Shown here: one piece after another, positions 12,609 to 21,094 of the stretch
How the letters are laid out: each line of letters opens with the position of its first letter
How positions within the stretch are numbered: the stretch's first letter is position 1
Virus record (IMG/VR): IMGVR_UViG_3300035698_035405
Span: 1 to 21,271 of that record
Origin: a virus
Reading direction: 5' to 3' (one strand)
DNA: 21,271 bases
Made by a program: the position numbers and the translations under genes
The notes under the pieces: model-generated
Told to the model about the DNA's origin: nothing
Databases searched by the model: none
Seen by the model: only the letters and a program-made list of their open reading frames with translations

Positions 12609-15497
12609 ATGGCTTCTCATATTTGGATCGGCGGTGCCCCTGCTGTGGCGCAGGTCGTATCAGTTACATTCCCGACTGATGTTGAAGCAGGACAGATCAT
12701 CAGCTTCACACTCGGAGTCAGGACCTTCTCAGTGACTCTGGCAGGCACGACACGCGATCTGATCATCGCTGAGGTCGTCGCTGCCTGGAACGCTTCAGTG
12801 ATTCCTGAGATTGCAGAGATCACAGCGGTTGCTATCCTGGATGATGACAGCAATCTTACTGGAGTAATGAAGCTCACGGCAATCACAGCGGGCAAACCGT
12901 TTGCGGTGACTGTCTCAATCGGATCGGGCAACAATGAGGTTCAGGTCATCACTCTGAGTGGAACTGCGGCGACTGGTGGAACTTTCGCTCTATCATTCGG
13001 TGGGCAGACGACATCAGGTATCGCTTACAATGCGAGTGCTGCGACAGTAGAAACTGCTTTCGAGGCACTCAGTACAGTCGGTGCTGGAAATGGAACAGTG
13101 ACAGGCACCGGACCGTGGACGATTGAATTTACGGGTGCTCTGTCTGGCACGAATGTCGCATTGATGACAATCGACACGACTCTGCTGGCTGGTGGCGTGA
13201 ATGAGATCCAGACGATCACAAGCCCGAGCAGCCCGACAGGTGGGACATTTACTCTCAGCTATGGTGGAGAGGCGACTGCTGCCATCGCTTACAATGCGAG
13301 CGCTGCGGCAATTCAAGCAGCTCTTGAATTACTGACGACGATTCCGGCGGGGTCTGTTTTATGTGCGGGCGGTGCATTGCCGAGCGATGTCACGGTCACA
13401 TTCTCGGACGAATTAAAAAGCAATAATGTTGCGTTGCTAGTGGTCGACGCGAGCGGGTTGACGGGAATTACTGGCACTCCGACTGAGACAACCGCCGGTG
13501 GGAGTGCATTGTCCAGAAAGGTTGTTTCATCTTACACGTTTGAATTTTCAATAGTCGATACATCCGGCACTGTGGAATCGTGGGATTTATACCCGCTTGC
13601 TGATGATCGAGACCCCGGATTGATTTTAGCCAATGCGAATTCTCTCGCTGCTGATCCAATAGTTGCGGGTGGGAAGATCAACAACGGGTTATATGTCGCA
13701 GAGAATGATTCCTTTACGAGTAATGTTTTAACTAGCGGTGCGGCATCTTTCCCGTATTGGTGGCCCGAAGAACTGCCTTTTTCCATTGCGTGTTGGGTTA
13801 AATTCACTTCGACTAATCTAAATCAAAGCATTTTTCAGATTGGGAATTCTTATGGTTCATCGGGTGATTGGTCTATAAGTATGCAGTTTGGGACCGGCAA
13901 GATTCGTTTTGAAAGAGACAACGACCAAATAATTTACTCAACAGAATCGTTAAATGCCGGGCAATGGTATCATCTCGCGGGGGTCTATGATCCAGACAAT
14001 ACGACGATTAAAGTCAGCATAAATGGTGCTGCGTTTACTGAAGATAATGCGATCCCTGTAGGGACTGGGTTGTATGCCCGAGATGGATCCGGAGTTTTCC
14101 GAATTGGCGACAATGGCGGCAATCAGGGAATGTTTATTGATAACATAGAAATCTTCAACGATGTGCTGACGCTCGCAGAGGTTCAAACGCTATATAATAG
14201 CGGTGTCGGTTCAGATTATCCATATTCGGCAAGTGTCAATGAAGTTCAGACTCTCACGCTGACAGGCTCACCAACAGCGGGAAGCGTGACGGTTTCCTAT
14301 GAAGGTGTCGGAGTAGACATTCCGTACAACTCAACAGCATCAGCGGCTGAGATTCTGCTTGATACTGTCTCGACAATCGGAAGCGGAAATGTGAATGTCA
14401 CAGGTGGGCCGTGGCCCGGTACTGCGTTGGTAGTTGAGTTTATAAATGACCTCGCTTCCATTGGAGTCGAGATGCTCGACGTTAATACATCAGCCCTGAC
14501 CTTACTCGTCACCGAAACTACGGCAGGTGTCACTGACCCGCTGGGCTCAGTCGCCACGACCGTCACTCCACTGACGCAAACCGCGACAACATCCAGTGAA
14601 GGTCCGAATGATTGGAGTATCGCAGCTAACTGGAATACGAACACAGTCCCAGTCACAGGCGATACGGTTTATATTTCTGATACTGATGTCAGTATTCTTT
14701 ACGGTCTCGATCAGAATGCGGTCACGTTGGCCGCATTGAACATCGAGCAGACTTTCTCAGGCTTCATCGGCCTGCCTCGCACGAATGCAGATGGAACGAA
14801 TCCTTACTTTGAGTATCGTGATTCCTACCTGAAGATCGGGGCGACCTTACTCAATATAGGTGACAAAGAGGGGGACGGATCTGGTCGCATTAAGATCGAT
14901 CTCGGATCTGTTCAAAGCACGATCCTGATTACCGACTCTGGATCTGGTGAGGATGCGAACGTGCCGGCGATCCTGCTGCTCGGGACTCATGCTAGTAATG
15001 TGATTGACATCAATCGCGGGGAGCTGGGAGTCGCTTACTATCCGACTGAGCTTTCTACGATCGCCACTTTGCGACAAGCATTCTTTGATGATGCTTCAAG
15101 CGATACGACAGTCTATCTCGGAGCAGGTGTCACGATCACTGACATCATCAAGACGGGCGGGGATCTGGATATCAATTCAGCGACGACAACATTCTCACAG
15201 GACGCAGGAGAGACGACGATTCACGCTGGTGCCCATGCTTCTCTGAATGTGAATGATGGCACTCTGAATTACAACTCGATTGGCACAGCGACTGCCGTCA
15301 GCCTGGCAGGTGATGCTGTTCTGAACTTCAATCAGGATCGCAGGCCGAAGACTGTCACAACCATCACAAAGAAAAGTGAAGGCTCAGAAATCTTTGACGA
15401 TTCAGGTTGCATTACGGCTCCTGTCATCGTGATGCAGAACATCAAAGATTTTGGTCAACTGCACTTCGCGAATAACTTCACAGTGACTCTCACTTAG
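12609..15497 (+). CDS. Large beta-repeat tail protein with LamG domain, probable host-binding
   Basis: This 962-residue protein has AAAGGA before its ATG. An N-terminal beta domain (1-108) is followed by two beta repeats of about 90-100 residues (109-197, 198-about 297). A LamG/concanavalin-like domain of about 240 residues comes next (PFSIACWVKFTSTN, LNAGQWYHLAGVYDPDN, MFIDNIEIFNDVLTLAEVQTLYNSG), then a third repeat (544-about 640). The C-terminal third begins DWSIAANWNTNTVPVTGDTVYIS, a pattern known from secreted beta-helix proteins, with many short strand-turn units after it. Repeats start with NE-V/I-Q and two end in TETTAG. There is no signal peptide, fitting a virion protein. LamG domains bind glycans, so I infer a receptor-binding role at the tail tip. 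The LamG-coding DNA looks more AT-rich than the repeats. Confidence 0.7.
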   Translation: MASHIWIGGAPAVAQVVSVTFPTDVEAGQIISFTLGVRTFSVTLAGTTRDLIIAEVVAAWNASVIPEIAEITAVAILDDDSNLTGVMKLTAITAGKPFAVTVSIGSGNNEVQVITLSGTAATGGTFALSFGGQTTSGIAYNASAATVETAFEALSTVGAGNGTVTGTGPWTIEFTGALSGTNVALMTIDTTLLAGGVNEIQTITSPSSPTGGTFTLSYGGEATAAIAYNASAAAIQAALELLTTIPAGSVLCAGGALPSDVTVTFSDELKSNNVALLVVDASGLTGITGTPTETTAGGSALSRKVVSSYTFEFSIVDTSGTVESWDLYPLADDRDPGLILANANSLAADPIVAGGKINNGLYVAENDSFTSNVLTSGAASFPYWWPEELPFSIACWVKFTSTNLNQSIFQIGNSYGSSGDWSISMQFGTGKIRFERDNDQIIYSTESLNAGQWYHLAGVYDPDNTTIKVSINGAAFTEDNAIPVGTGLYARDGSGVFRIGDNGGNQGMFIDNIEIFNDVLTLAEVQTLYNSGVGSDYPYSASVNEVQTLTLTGSPTAGSVTVSYEGVGVDIPYNSTASAAEILLDTVSTIGSGNVNVTGGPWPGTALVVEFINDLASIGVEMLDVNTSALTLLVTETTAGVTDPLGSVATTVTPLTQTATTSSEGPNDWSIAANWNTNTVPVTGDTVYISDTDVSILYGLDQNAVTLAALNIEQTFSGFIGLPRTNADGTNPYFEYRDSYLKIGATLLNIGDKEGDGSGRIKIDLGSVQSTILITDSGSGEDANVPAILLLGTHASNVIDINRGELGVAYYPTELSTIATLRQAFFDDASSDTTVYLGAGVTITDIIKTGGDLDINSATTTFSQDAGETTIHAGAHASLNVNDGTLNYNSIGTATAVSLAGDAVLNFNQDRRPKTVTTITKKSEGSEIFDDSGCITAPVIVMQNIKDFGQLHFANNFTVTLT
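12933..13508 (+). repeat. Two tandem beta-repeat units (R1, R2)
   Basis: R1 (12933-13199) and R2 (13200-about 13508) code for related units: N-E-(V/I)-Q at the start, G-G-T-F-x-L-S-(F/Y)-G-G, then I-A-Y-N-A-S-A-A, a helix A-x-E-x-L, and a strand ending in V-A-L-(M/L). At DNA level 13020-13043 and 13284-13307 agree at 23 of 24 bases, 264 bases (88 codons) apart, so the duplication is recent or kept alike by recombination. Confidence 0.8.
14238..14530 (+). repeat. Third beta-repeat unit (R3)
   Basis: R3 begins NEVQTLTLTGSPTAG and ends VTETTAG, like the end of R2 (PTETTAG), but is more diverged. It lies on the far side of the LamG domain, so the LamG domain sits between units of one repeat array. 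Confidence 0.65.
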
Positions 15498-15512
15498 AAA
15501 TGAGGCAAAGCA

Positions 15513-17630
15513 GTGAGTGACATTGATCAAGGTATCGGATCTGTTTCTTATCCAGGCATCAAGCAGATCGTAAGTGCGAGCTACTCTCGCTCGCACGGGA
15601 TATCGCCTGACGTCTGCACGATTGAAATGGCTCCTCAGTCATTGAACCCAAAAGACAAGGACTACACGGCGATAGAGCCAGACGGCTATCTGATTTTTCA
15701 ATTCGATACAACTACGGTGACGGCTGATGCAAACGGTTTTAAAACTACTAAGAAAGACACCATCCAGATCCTGATACAGGGCTGCCGACCGGATAAAGCA
15801 TCAGTGCGAAAATCAGCATCGTCTGAGAACTGGACCATTCCGGTTTATGATCGCCGATGGAAATGGAAGTTCGGATCTTTTTCCGGACACTGGAACATCA
15901 AAAAAAACGGCGTGGTCGAGAAACGCAAAGAGAAGACTGCTCGCGAACTGGCTGATCTCTGCCTCGAAGCGATGGGAGAAACGAACTACAACACCAAATC
16001 ACTCGATGAGTTGGAGAAACAAAAGAAACTGCCGTACCGTAAAAAAGTACGACCTGAAGTCCATTGGGATCGTATCCCGCCTGCTCAGGCATTAAATGAA
16101 TTGGTTACCAAGCTCGGCTATCGTGTTTGTCTAGGGTGGGATGAGATCGTACGGATCTGCAAGTATGGTGAAGGGGAACTACTGCCGAAAGACGACAGCC
16201 TCATGAATGGCGGCTTTGAAGCGGAACTTCCAGAGAGTCCAGACTCAATCACTGTGTTAGGTGGAAACACCATGCATGAAGCATTATGGGAGTTGGAGAC
16301 GGTCGGCCTCGACCTCGATGGCGACTGGCGACCCATTGGCCATCTGAGCTATGCACCGTTTGATTCACAAGGCAATGCAGAGTGGCAGTATTCAATTCCA
16401 CCGAATTTTCCTGAAGTCAAGAATAAGTTTGATGAAATCAAGTTCGATAAAAAACCATCCGATAAAGAGTACAAAAAAAGGAAAGAGCAACATGCTCTTG
16501 CGGTTCAGACTGTCTACCGATGCTATCGTCTCAAATATCCAGTCGGCACAAAAGAGGATGAAACGCTCAGAAAAAAATATGATGACTTAGGATATCAACT
16601 CGGACTTGTCGTCGATTTGGGGCACAGATTAGGCGATAAGGTTTACGACGAGTTACTGAAGAAATACGAAGAAGCACGTCGTAAGCTGTTCGAAGAATCA
16701 GAACCAGTCCTACCTGGACCGCAACAGAAGAATCGTAAAACCGGCAAACTCGAAGATTATAAACTGACAGAATTCAATCAGGTGCTGCCCTGCTTCAAAA
16801 CCCGCGCAGAATTGGCAATCGATTCATATACACAAAAACTGATTCGCCAGCCACCACAAGTGAGCGGGATCTATTACGACCCGATGAAGCAAGGCAATAC
16901 GCTTACTGCAGATGAAAAGTTGCACACGATCGAAGTCAGTCAGTTCAAAGTGTTGCCAGAGCTGGGCATCGTTCAATTCAATCAGCCACTTGTTCAATAC
17001 AAGACCATAAAAGGCAAGAATGGCAAAGCAGACGAAACTCTCACACTGCCGGCAGATCTACGGGTATTGATTGCAACGCCTCTCAAGAATCTAGTCGGTG
17101 AACCGGCACGATATGAACATCGTGAAGAACTGCCGAAGAAGTATCGAACGGCTCCGGCAAAACTGCCGAAAGGGATTGGCAAAGTGTCAAAGGTTCCCAA
17201 GGGAACTGATACCAGAACAGTCATTAAAAATGAAATCGTGCAAGCCTACCAGGCACGTTACGAGACAGTACCGGTTTACGGTGGCGAAGAGACAAAACTG
17301 GTAAAGGTTGTAGACAACGCAAAAACCGAAGAACTGGAGAAGCAGGCACTCGCTGCAATCGCTGTCGAGAACATCAAGATATTTACAAAGGACGCCGGAT
17401 CAAGAGTTTATGCTGGTCTTAAGAAGCTGAATCTCGATGGTGCGATCCAGCAAGTCGCGATCAGTCGCACTGAAGAAGGAATGAAGACCACGATTTCGCG
17501 GAACACCGAAGTGAATATCTATATTCCTGATTACGACGAACGACAGCGCAATCTCGCACTGAAAGAGATCATCAAAACGCACAACGATGTTGTCGACAAA
17601 ACAGATAAACCAGGGGCAAATAATGTTTAA
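15513..17630 (+). CDS. Putative tail hub / baseplate-like protein
   Basis: This 705-residue protein starts with GTG, preceded by GAGG. The opening ISPDVCTIEMAPQ, YLIFQFDTTTV and IQILIQGCRPDKASV strands, then WTIPVYDRRWKWKFG, resemble the first beta domain of gpD/gp27-type hub proteins that close the tail end. A helix KTARELADLCLEAMG (about 143-157) and PPAQALNELVTKLGYRVCLGWD (about 189-210) continue that pattern. The middle (about 305-420) is a Lys/Glu-rich insertion (SDKEYKKRKEQHALAVQ, then YDELLKKYEEARRKLFEE) likely to be a coiled coil. Gene order (tape measure, distal tail, hub) supports the call, although a large fibre-like gene lies between. There is no enzyme motif. It overlaps the next gene by eight bases. 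Confidence 0.5.
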   Translation: MSDIDQGIGSVSYPGIKQIVSASYSRSHGISPDVCTIEMAPQSLNPKDKDYTAIEPDGYLIFQFDTTTVTADANGFKTTKKDTIQILIQGCRPDKASVRKSASSENWTIPVYDRRWKWKFGSFSGHWNIKKNGVVEKRKEKTARELADLCLEAMGETNYNTKSLDELEKQKKLPYRKKVRPEVHWDRIPPAQALNELVTKLGYRVCLGWDEIVRICKYGEGELLPKDDSLMNGGFEAELPESPDSITVLGGNTMHEALWELETVGLDLDGDWRPIGHLSYAPFDSQGNAEWQYSIPPNFPEVKNKFDEIKFDKKPSDKEYKKRKEQHALAVQTVYRCYRLKYPVGTKEDETLRKKYDDLGYQLGLVVDLGHRLGDKVYDELLKKYEEARRKLFEESEPVLPGPQQKNRKTGKLEDYKLTEFNQVLPCFKTRAELAIDSYTQKLIRQPPQVSGIYYDPMKQGNTLTADEKLHTIEVSQFKVLPELGIVQFNQPLVQYKTIKGKNGKADETLTLPADLRVLIATPLKNLVGEPARYEHREELPKKYRTAPAKLPKGIGKVSKVPKGTDTRTVIKNEIVQAYQARYETVPVYGGEETKLVKVVDNAKTEELEKQALAAIAVENIKIFTKDAGSRVYAGLKKLNLDGAIQQVAISRTEEGMKTTISRNTEVNIYIPDYDERQRNLALKEIIKTHNDVVDKTDKPGANNV

Positions 17631-19422
17631 CTCAGCACAAGAGAGTCCGGGCGAGTGGTTCGATTGTCTGAACGTCGGTGATGACTACGAAGAAAAAGAG
17701 GATCGCCGTGACGACGCTGATTTAGTGATTCCTGGCCACTCAGTAGTCGAAGTGCTGGGGCTACGTAAAATCAACGACGATTACTTCGTGCATGAGGTCC
17801 GATTGAATCGACCCCGCGCCAATACCACAGAAACAGCCGACCAAGATTTCATTCCATCGTCTGGAAATCAGATGTTTACCGGTCCGACTGATATCCTTAA
17901 AGACCACGCGGGGAAAATTAAATTCGCACCCGCCATGTGTCGTTTTAAAGGCGACAATGTTGATGATGCAAACGCCAAGATAAATGGACGCTACAAAGCA
18001 CCAAAGAGAAAGCGAGGCGGGAAATACACTGACGAAGAATACGATGAATTCGAGCAGCAGGAAAAGCTGTTCGGTCAAGGTGTCGTCACGAACCTGTTAG
18101 GCAGTCCGACAGGTGAGCTGCAATTCCCAAAAGATATCACGAACTCAGATCAGTTCTCTTTGATCGGCTGGAACGTCTCAGGGGTTTACAAATACAACAC
18201 GGGTAAAAAAACGAAAGGAAAAAAAGATGACGAAGATCAAACTAAAAACCTTCTGGCATATATTGCTCCGGCTGCTCAATCGGCACAACCGAGCATTGTC
18301 TTTCTGACGAAGGAAGACATCACGAACGAAATATTTGCGACAGGTTCAGTGTCAGTCGATCTACTTGAGTACGTTGATCCCAGATCCTCAGTATGGAATC
18401 ACAAGTTCCTGCTCGACTTCGCGGGAGCGTTCGGGCATGAATATGAATTCGAGCTGATCGTAAATGGTCAGGGAACAGTCGGGCCGTTTGAAATTCAATC
18501 AGACGGAACAGACATCCAGGCAGCTCTTGAATCGCTTTCAGCAGTTGGACCAGGCAATGTGACTGTTCATACTCCGGGAACACGAACGGGGCGATTCATT
18601 ATTGAATTCGTGGGGGATCTCGCAGGTGTGCGAATGCCGAATCTGAAATGGCAACGAATCATTAATGTCGATCCGGACCCACCAGAGAACCTAACAGGGG
18701 GAACCCCTCTTGTTCCGTCGATTGATCAGATCAACCTGCCAGAATACGATTACAAAATTCTACCAGGGGTCCATCAGGTGCAGATCACGCCTGCCTCGAA
18801 GCCTTTAAACCATTACCAAAGATGGTATGGCTCCGGTGGCTATTACGGCAACGGTTATTACGGTGGTTACGGGTACGGATACGGCTACTATCCCGGTGGC
18901 AATTATGGATATTACGGAGGCTGGGGTGGTGGTCCTCTCGGGTATTACGGCGGTGCTTACTGGGGCGGGAATGGCTACGGGTACAATAGCTTAAACAATG
19001 GCTACTACGGACCCGGTGGCTACAACGCATCATTCTACATCGGCCCTTACGATTTCGACGAAGATGGAGCTGCTTCGCCGGGCGGCGGCTATAACTCTCA
19101 AGGTTACAATGAAAACGGATTCAACAAAAACGGGTTTGATGCCGGTGGGTTCGATGCGAACGGACTGAATGCTGACGGCGAATCGTGGGGCTATTACGGC
19201 GTCTGGGGACATCTCCACCAAAGCACCGTCCACGACCACAAAAACGATCACGGCATCGTGAACCATGCCGCGAATAATACTTATCAGCATACGGCAGCCG
19301 GTTCATTCGGAGTGGCAAACTGGACGCAAGGCGGTGCTTATGTCGTCGTCGAATTAGAGCAACGGGAGTTCTGGATGCACGTTGCAGAAGAAGCTCCGGT
19401 TCAGGACACAACATATTCATAG
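17623..19422 (+). CDS. Tail-tip protein with Gly/Tyr-rich segment and pentapeptide repeats
   Basis: This is a 599-residue protein; the ATG at 17623 has AGGGG ahead and overlaps the hub stop. Residues 1-255 form an acidic domain of unknown type. About 260-345 is a degenerate copy of the beta repeat in the LamG protein (DIQAALESLSAVGPGNVTV, then FIIEFVGDLAGV). Residues 398-467 are almost wholly Gly, Tyr, Asn and Trp. Residues 489-518 are six units of G-(Y/F/L)-(N/D)-x-(N/Q/G/D). The His-rich stretch HLHQSTVHDHKNDHGIVNHA follows, then a beta ending (VVVELEQREFWMHV). I infer an exposed tail-tip or adhesive fibre protein from position and composition; it has no recognised family. The low-complexity part could drive self-association, and the His-rich part could bind metal. 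Confidence 0.6.
   Translation: MFNSAQESPGEWFDCLNVGDDYEEKEDRRDDADLVIPGHSVVEVLGLRKINDDYFVHEVRLNRPRANTTETADQDFIPSSGNQMFTGPTDILKDHAGKIKFAPAMCRFKGDNVDDANAKINGRYKAPKRKRGGKYTDEEYDEFEQQEKLFGQGVVTNLLGSPTGELQFPKDITNSDQFSLIGWNVSGVYKYNTGKKTKGKKDDEDQTKNLLAYIAPAAQSAQPSIVFLTKEDITNEIFATGSVSVDLLEYVDPRSSVWNHKFLLDFAGAFGHEYEFELIVNGQGTVGPFEIQSDGTDIQAALESLSAVGPGNVTVHTPGTRTGRFIIEFVGDLAGVRMPNLKWQRIINVDPDPPENLTGGTPLVPSIDQINLPEYDYKILPGVHQVQITPASKPLNHYQRWYGSGGYYGNGYYGGYGYGYGYYPGGNYGYYGGWGGGPLGYYGGAYWGGNGYGYNSLNNGYYGPGGYNASFYIGPYDFDEDGAASPGGGYNSQGYNENGFNKNGFDAGGFDANGLNADGESWGYYGVWGHLHQSTVHDHKNDHGIVNHAANNTYQHTAAGSFGVANWTQGGAYVVVELEQREFWMHVAEEAPVQDTTYS
18814..19023 (+). repeat. Gly/Tyr-rich low-complexity coding segment
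   Basis: About 70 codons made mostly of GGC/GGT/GGG and TAC/TAT, with some Asn and Trp, in units such as GYYGN, GGYGYGYGYY and GGYY. Synonymous codons are mixed, so this is selected protein composition and not a simple DNA slippage tract. Confidence 0.85.
19087..19176 (+). repeat. Six pentapeptide repeats, G-aromatic-N/D-x-N type
   Basis: Units are GYNSQ, GYNEN, GFNKN, GFDAG, GFDAN and GLNAD, with no gap. DNA of the units differs at most third positions, so the period is kept at protein level. Asp/Asn spacing would suit ion binding, but this is conjecture. Confidence 0.85.
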
Positions 19423-19441
19423 GATTTAGAAAGATTCATCA

Positions 19442-21085
19442 ATGAGTGGTTTATCCCACTGCCTCAAGCAGTTTCGTCAGTTCTCAGACCTCGAAGTATC
19501 AAAACAGCAATTCGAAAGCAGAATCAGGGCGTGCGAAACATGCCCTCAGCGAGCGGATACTCGATGCAATCAGCATTCTGTAAACTGTGCTGATTACTCA
19601 AAGCAGAAAGCCAACTGGTGCAAACCGTGGAGTGAACCAGAACCTCCGAAGCCAGTCGCTTCACGTGGAGACTGGAGCGAGATCACCGCATCTACTTACG
19701 AGCTTCCAGGGTTACCAATGAATCCTGAATCGAAGCCGGTCGTGCTGCCTTCATTCAATTACCGTAATGATCTGGGGCTCTATCTGAATCAGTTGGGTCT
19801 CACAGGCCACGGTGTTGAAATGGGCGTTTTTCAATGCGCCTTCAGTAAGCAGATTATGAAACACTGGAAGGGGGAAAAGCTTTATTTGGTTGATATCGCC
19901 TTTGATCAGAGGCACGAGATTCCCAAAACAGAATTCATCGAAAAACCCAGCATGGAAGCGCACCATGATTTTGAAGACGCTTCACTGGATTTTGTTTACA
20001 TTGACGGGGCGCACGATTTCCATTCCATCACGGACGATCTGGAAGTCTGGTATGAGAAAGTCAAACCGGGCGGGCTGTTCTGCGGTCACGATTACATTAA
20101 CTCTTATGACCTGGACGTGACAGGCCACCAGCCGGTCCCTCTGGACGTTTGGCCGAACGAATGCGAGTCTTTGACCTACGGTGTAAAGGTTGCTGTTACA
20201 CGCTTTGCTAAGCGGCGAGGGTTGAAGGTTTACCAGACCACGGATGATGAAAAGGGGTCACCATCGTGGTTTATTATCAAGCCATATCGATTCGTAACGA
20301 CATTGACTGAGTCGTTTTTGCCGGGCTTTATCGGGCTGATTCAGTCGATGAAGGAAAATGCCGGTATTGAGTTCTGTTTCACTGTCGTTGAATATGCGCC
20401 GATCAGCCAGAAACAAAAAGACATCGTTAACGCGATGGGAATACATATTGATTGGATTGCGAAAGAGCTATTAGGACACTTTGAATTCGACCGATCAAGT
20501 ACAGACAGTCCTCGTATGGCTTGGAATCTCAATAAGTTTCTTGTGTGGTTACTGCCGCATCGCGGGCCGATGTGTTACACCGATGTGGATGTACTTTGTT
20601 TGAACAGCTTACGTGATATCACAGACCTTCAACCGTTATCTGTCACAGTCATGCAGTCGGCGATTGGTAAAGAACCGGACGCGATGAATCAGTACAGGCC
20701 CTCGGGGAAGTATCCGTTTAACGCTGGCTGGTTTATTTTCGAGCGATCCGAGCAAATCTACAAAGAGTGCCAGGAGTACGCGAAGTCATATAAAGGCTCT
20801 CGCATCGCCTTCGGTGATCAAGTCCCCATGAATGATTACTGGGCATCACAGAGACCGGATGAAATCAATTATGTAAATGTGAATTGGAATATCAGTCATT
20901 GGTGCCTGCACAATCACAATTATTTATTCGAGTGGGATCAGGTGAAGCTGCTTCATTTTGCACACGCCGACAAACCGTGGAAAGATGAGCCTTCCTATAA
21001 ATGGATGGAAAAAGGTTGGCAGTTATTCAGGGGATTCTATGAGCGTGGGATATTGGCCGCGAATCAAAAGCTGAAATCTACTTAA
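19442..21085 (+). CDS. Methyltransferase-glycosyltransferase fusion with N-terminal Cys cluster
   Basis: This 547-residue protein has three parts. Residues 31-60 hold Cys at 31, 34, 42, 49 and 60, a probable metal-binding cluster. Residues about 105-285 are a class I SAM methyltransferase of the Methyltransf_24 kind: motif I VEMGVF (125-130), LYLVDIAF (147-154), FVYIDGAHDF (184-193), and VKPGGLFCGHDY (207-218). Residues about 285-540 are a GT-A glycosyltransferase: the D-x-D motif in CYTDVDVLCL (DVD at 381-383) and a GT8-like ending LLHFAHADKPW. Both active-site signatures look intact. The gene follows the tail-tip genes with a 19-base gap. I infer that it makes and methylates a sugar on a tail protein or on the host surface; the acceptor and sugar cannot be read from the sequence. 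Confidence 0.78.
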   Translation: MSGLSHCLKQFRQFSDLEVSKQQFESRIRACETCPQRADTRCNQHSVNCADYSKQKANWCKPWSEPEPPKPVASRGDWSEITASTYELPGLPMNPESKPVVLPSFNYRNDLGLYLNQLGLTGHGVEMGVFQCAFSKQIMKHWKGEKLYLVDIAFDQRHEIPKTEFIEKPSMEAHHDFEDASLDFVYIDGAHDFHSITDDLEVWYEKVKPGGLFCGHDYINSYDLDVTGHQPVPLDVWPNECESLTYGVKVAVTRFAKRRGLKVYQTTDDEKGSPSWFIIKPYRFVTTLTESFLPGFIGLIQSMKENAGIEFCFTVVEYAPISQKQKDIVNAMGIHIDWIAKELLGHFEFDRSSTDSPRMAWNLNKFLVWLLPHRGPMCYTDVDVLCLNSLRDITDLQPLSVTVMQSAIGKEPDAMNQYRPSGKYPFNAGWFIFERSEQIYKECQEYAKSYKGSRIAFGDQVPMNDYWASQRPDEINYVNVNWNISHWCLHNHNYLFEWDQVKLLHFAHADKPWKDEPSYKWMEKGWQLFRGFYERGILAANQKLKST

Positions 21086-21094
21086 TAGGAAGTG

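Noticed and set aside
18785-19033. 82-codon minus-strand Arg/His/Ser-rich frame
   Set aside because: It is the complement of the Gly/Tyr codon tract and has no sign of independent coding.
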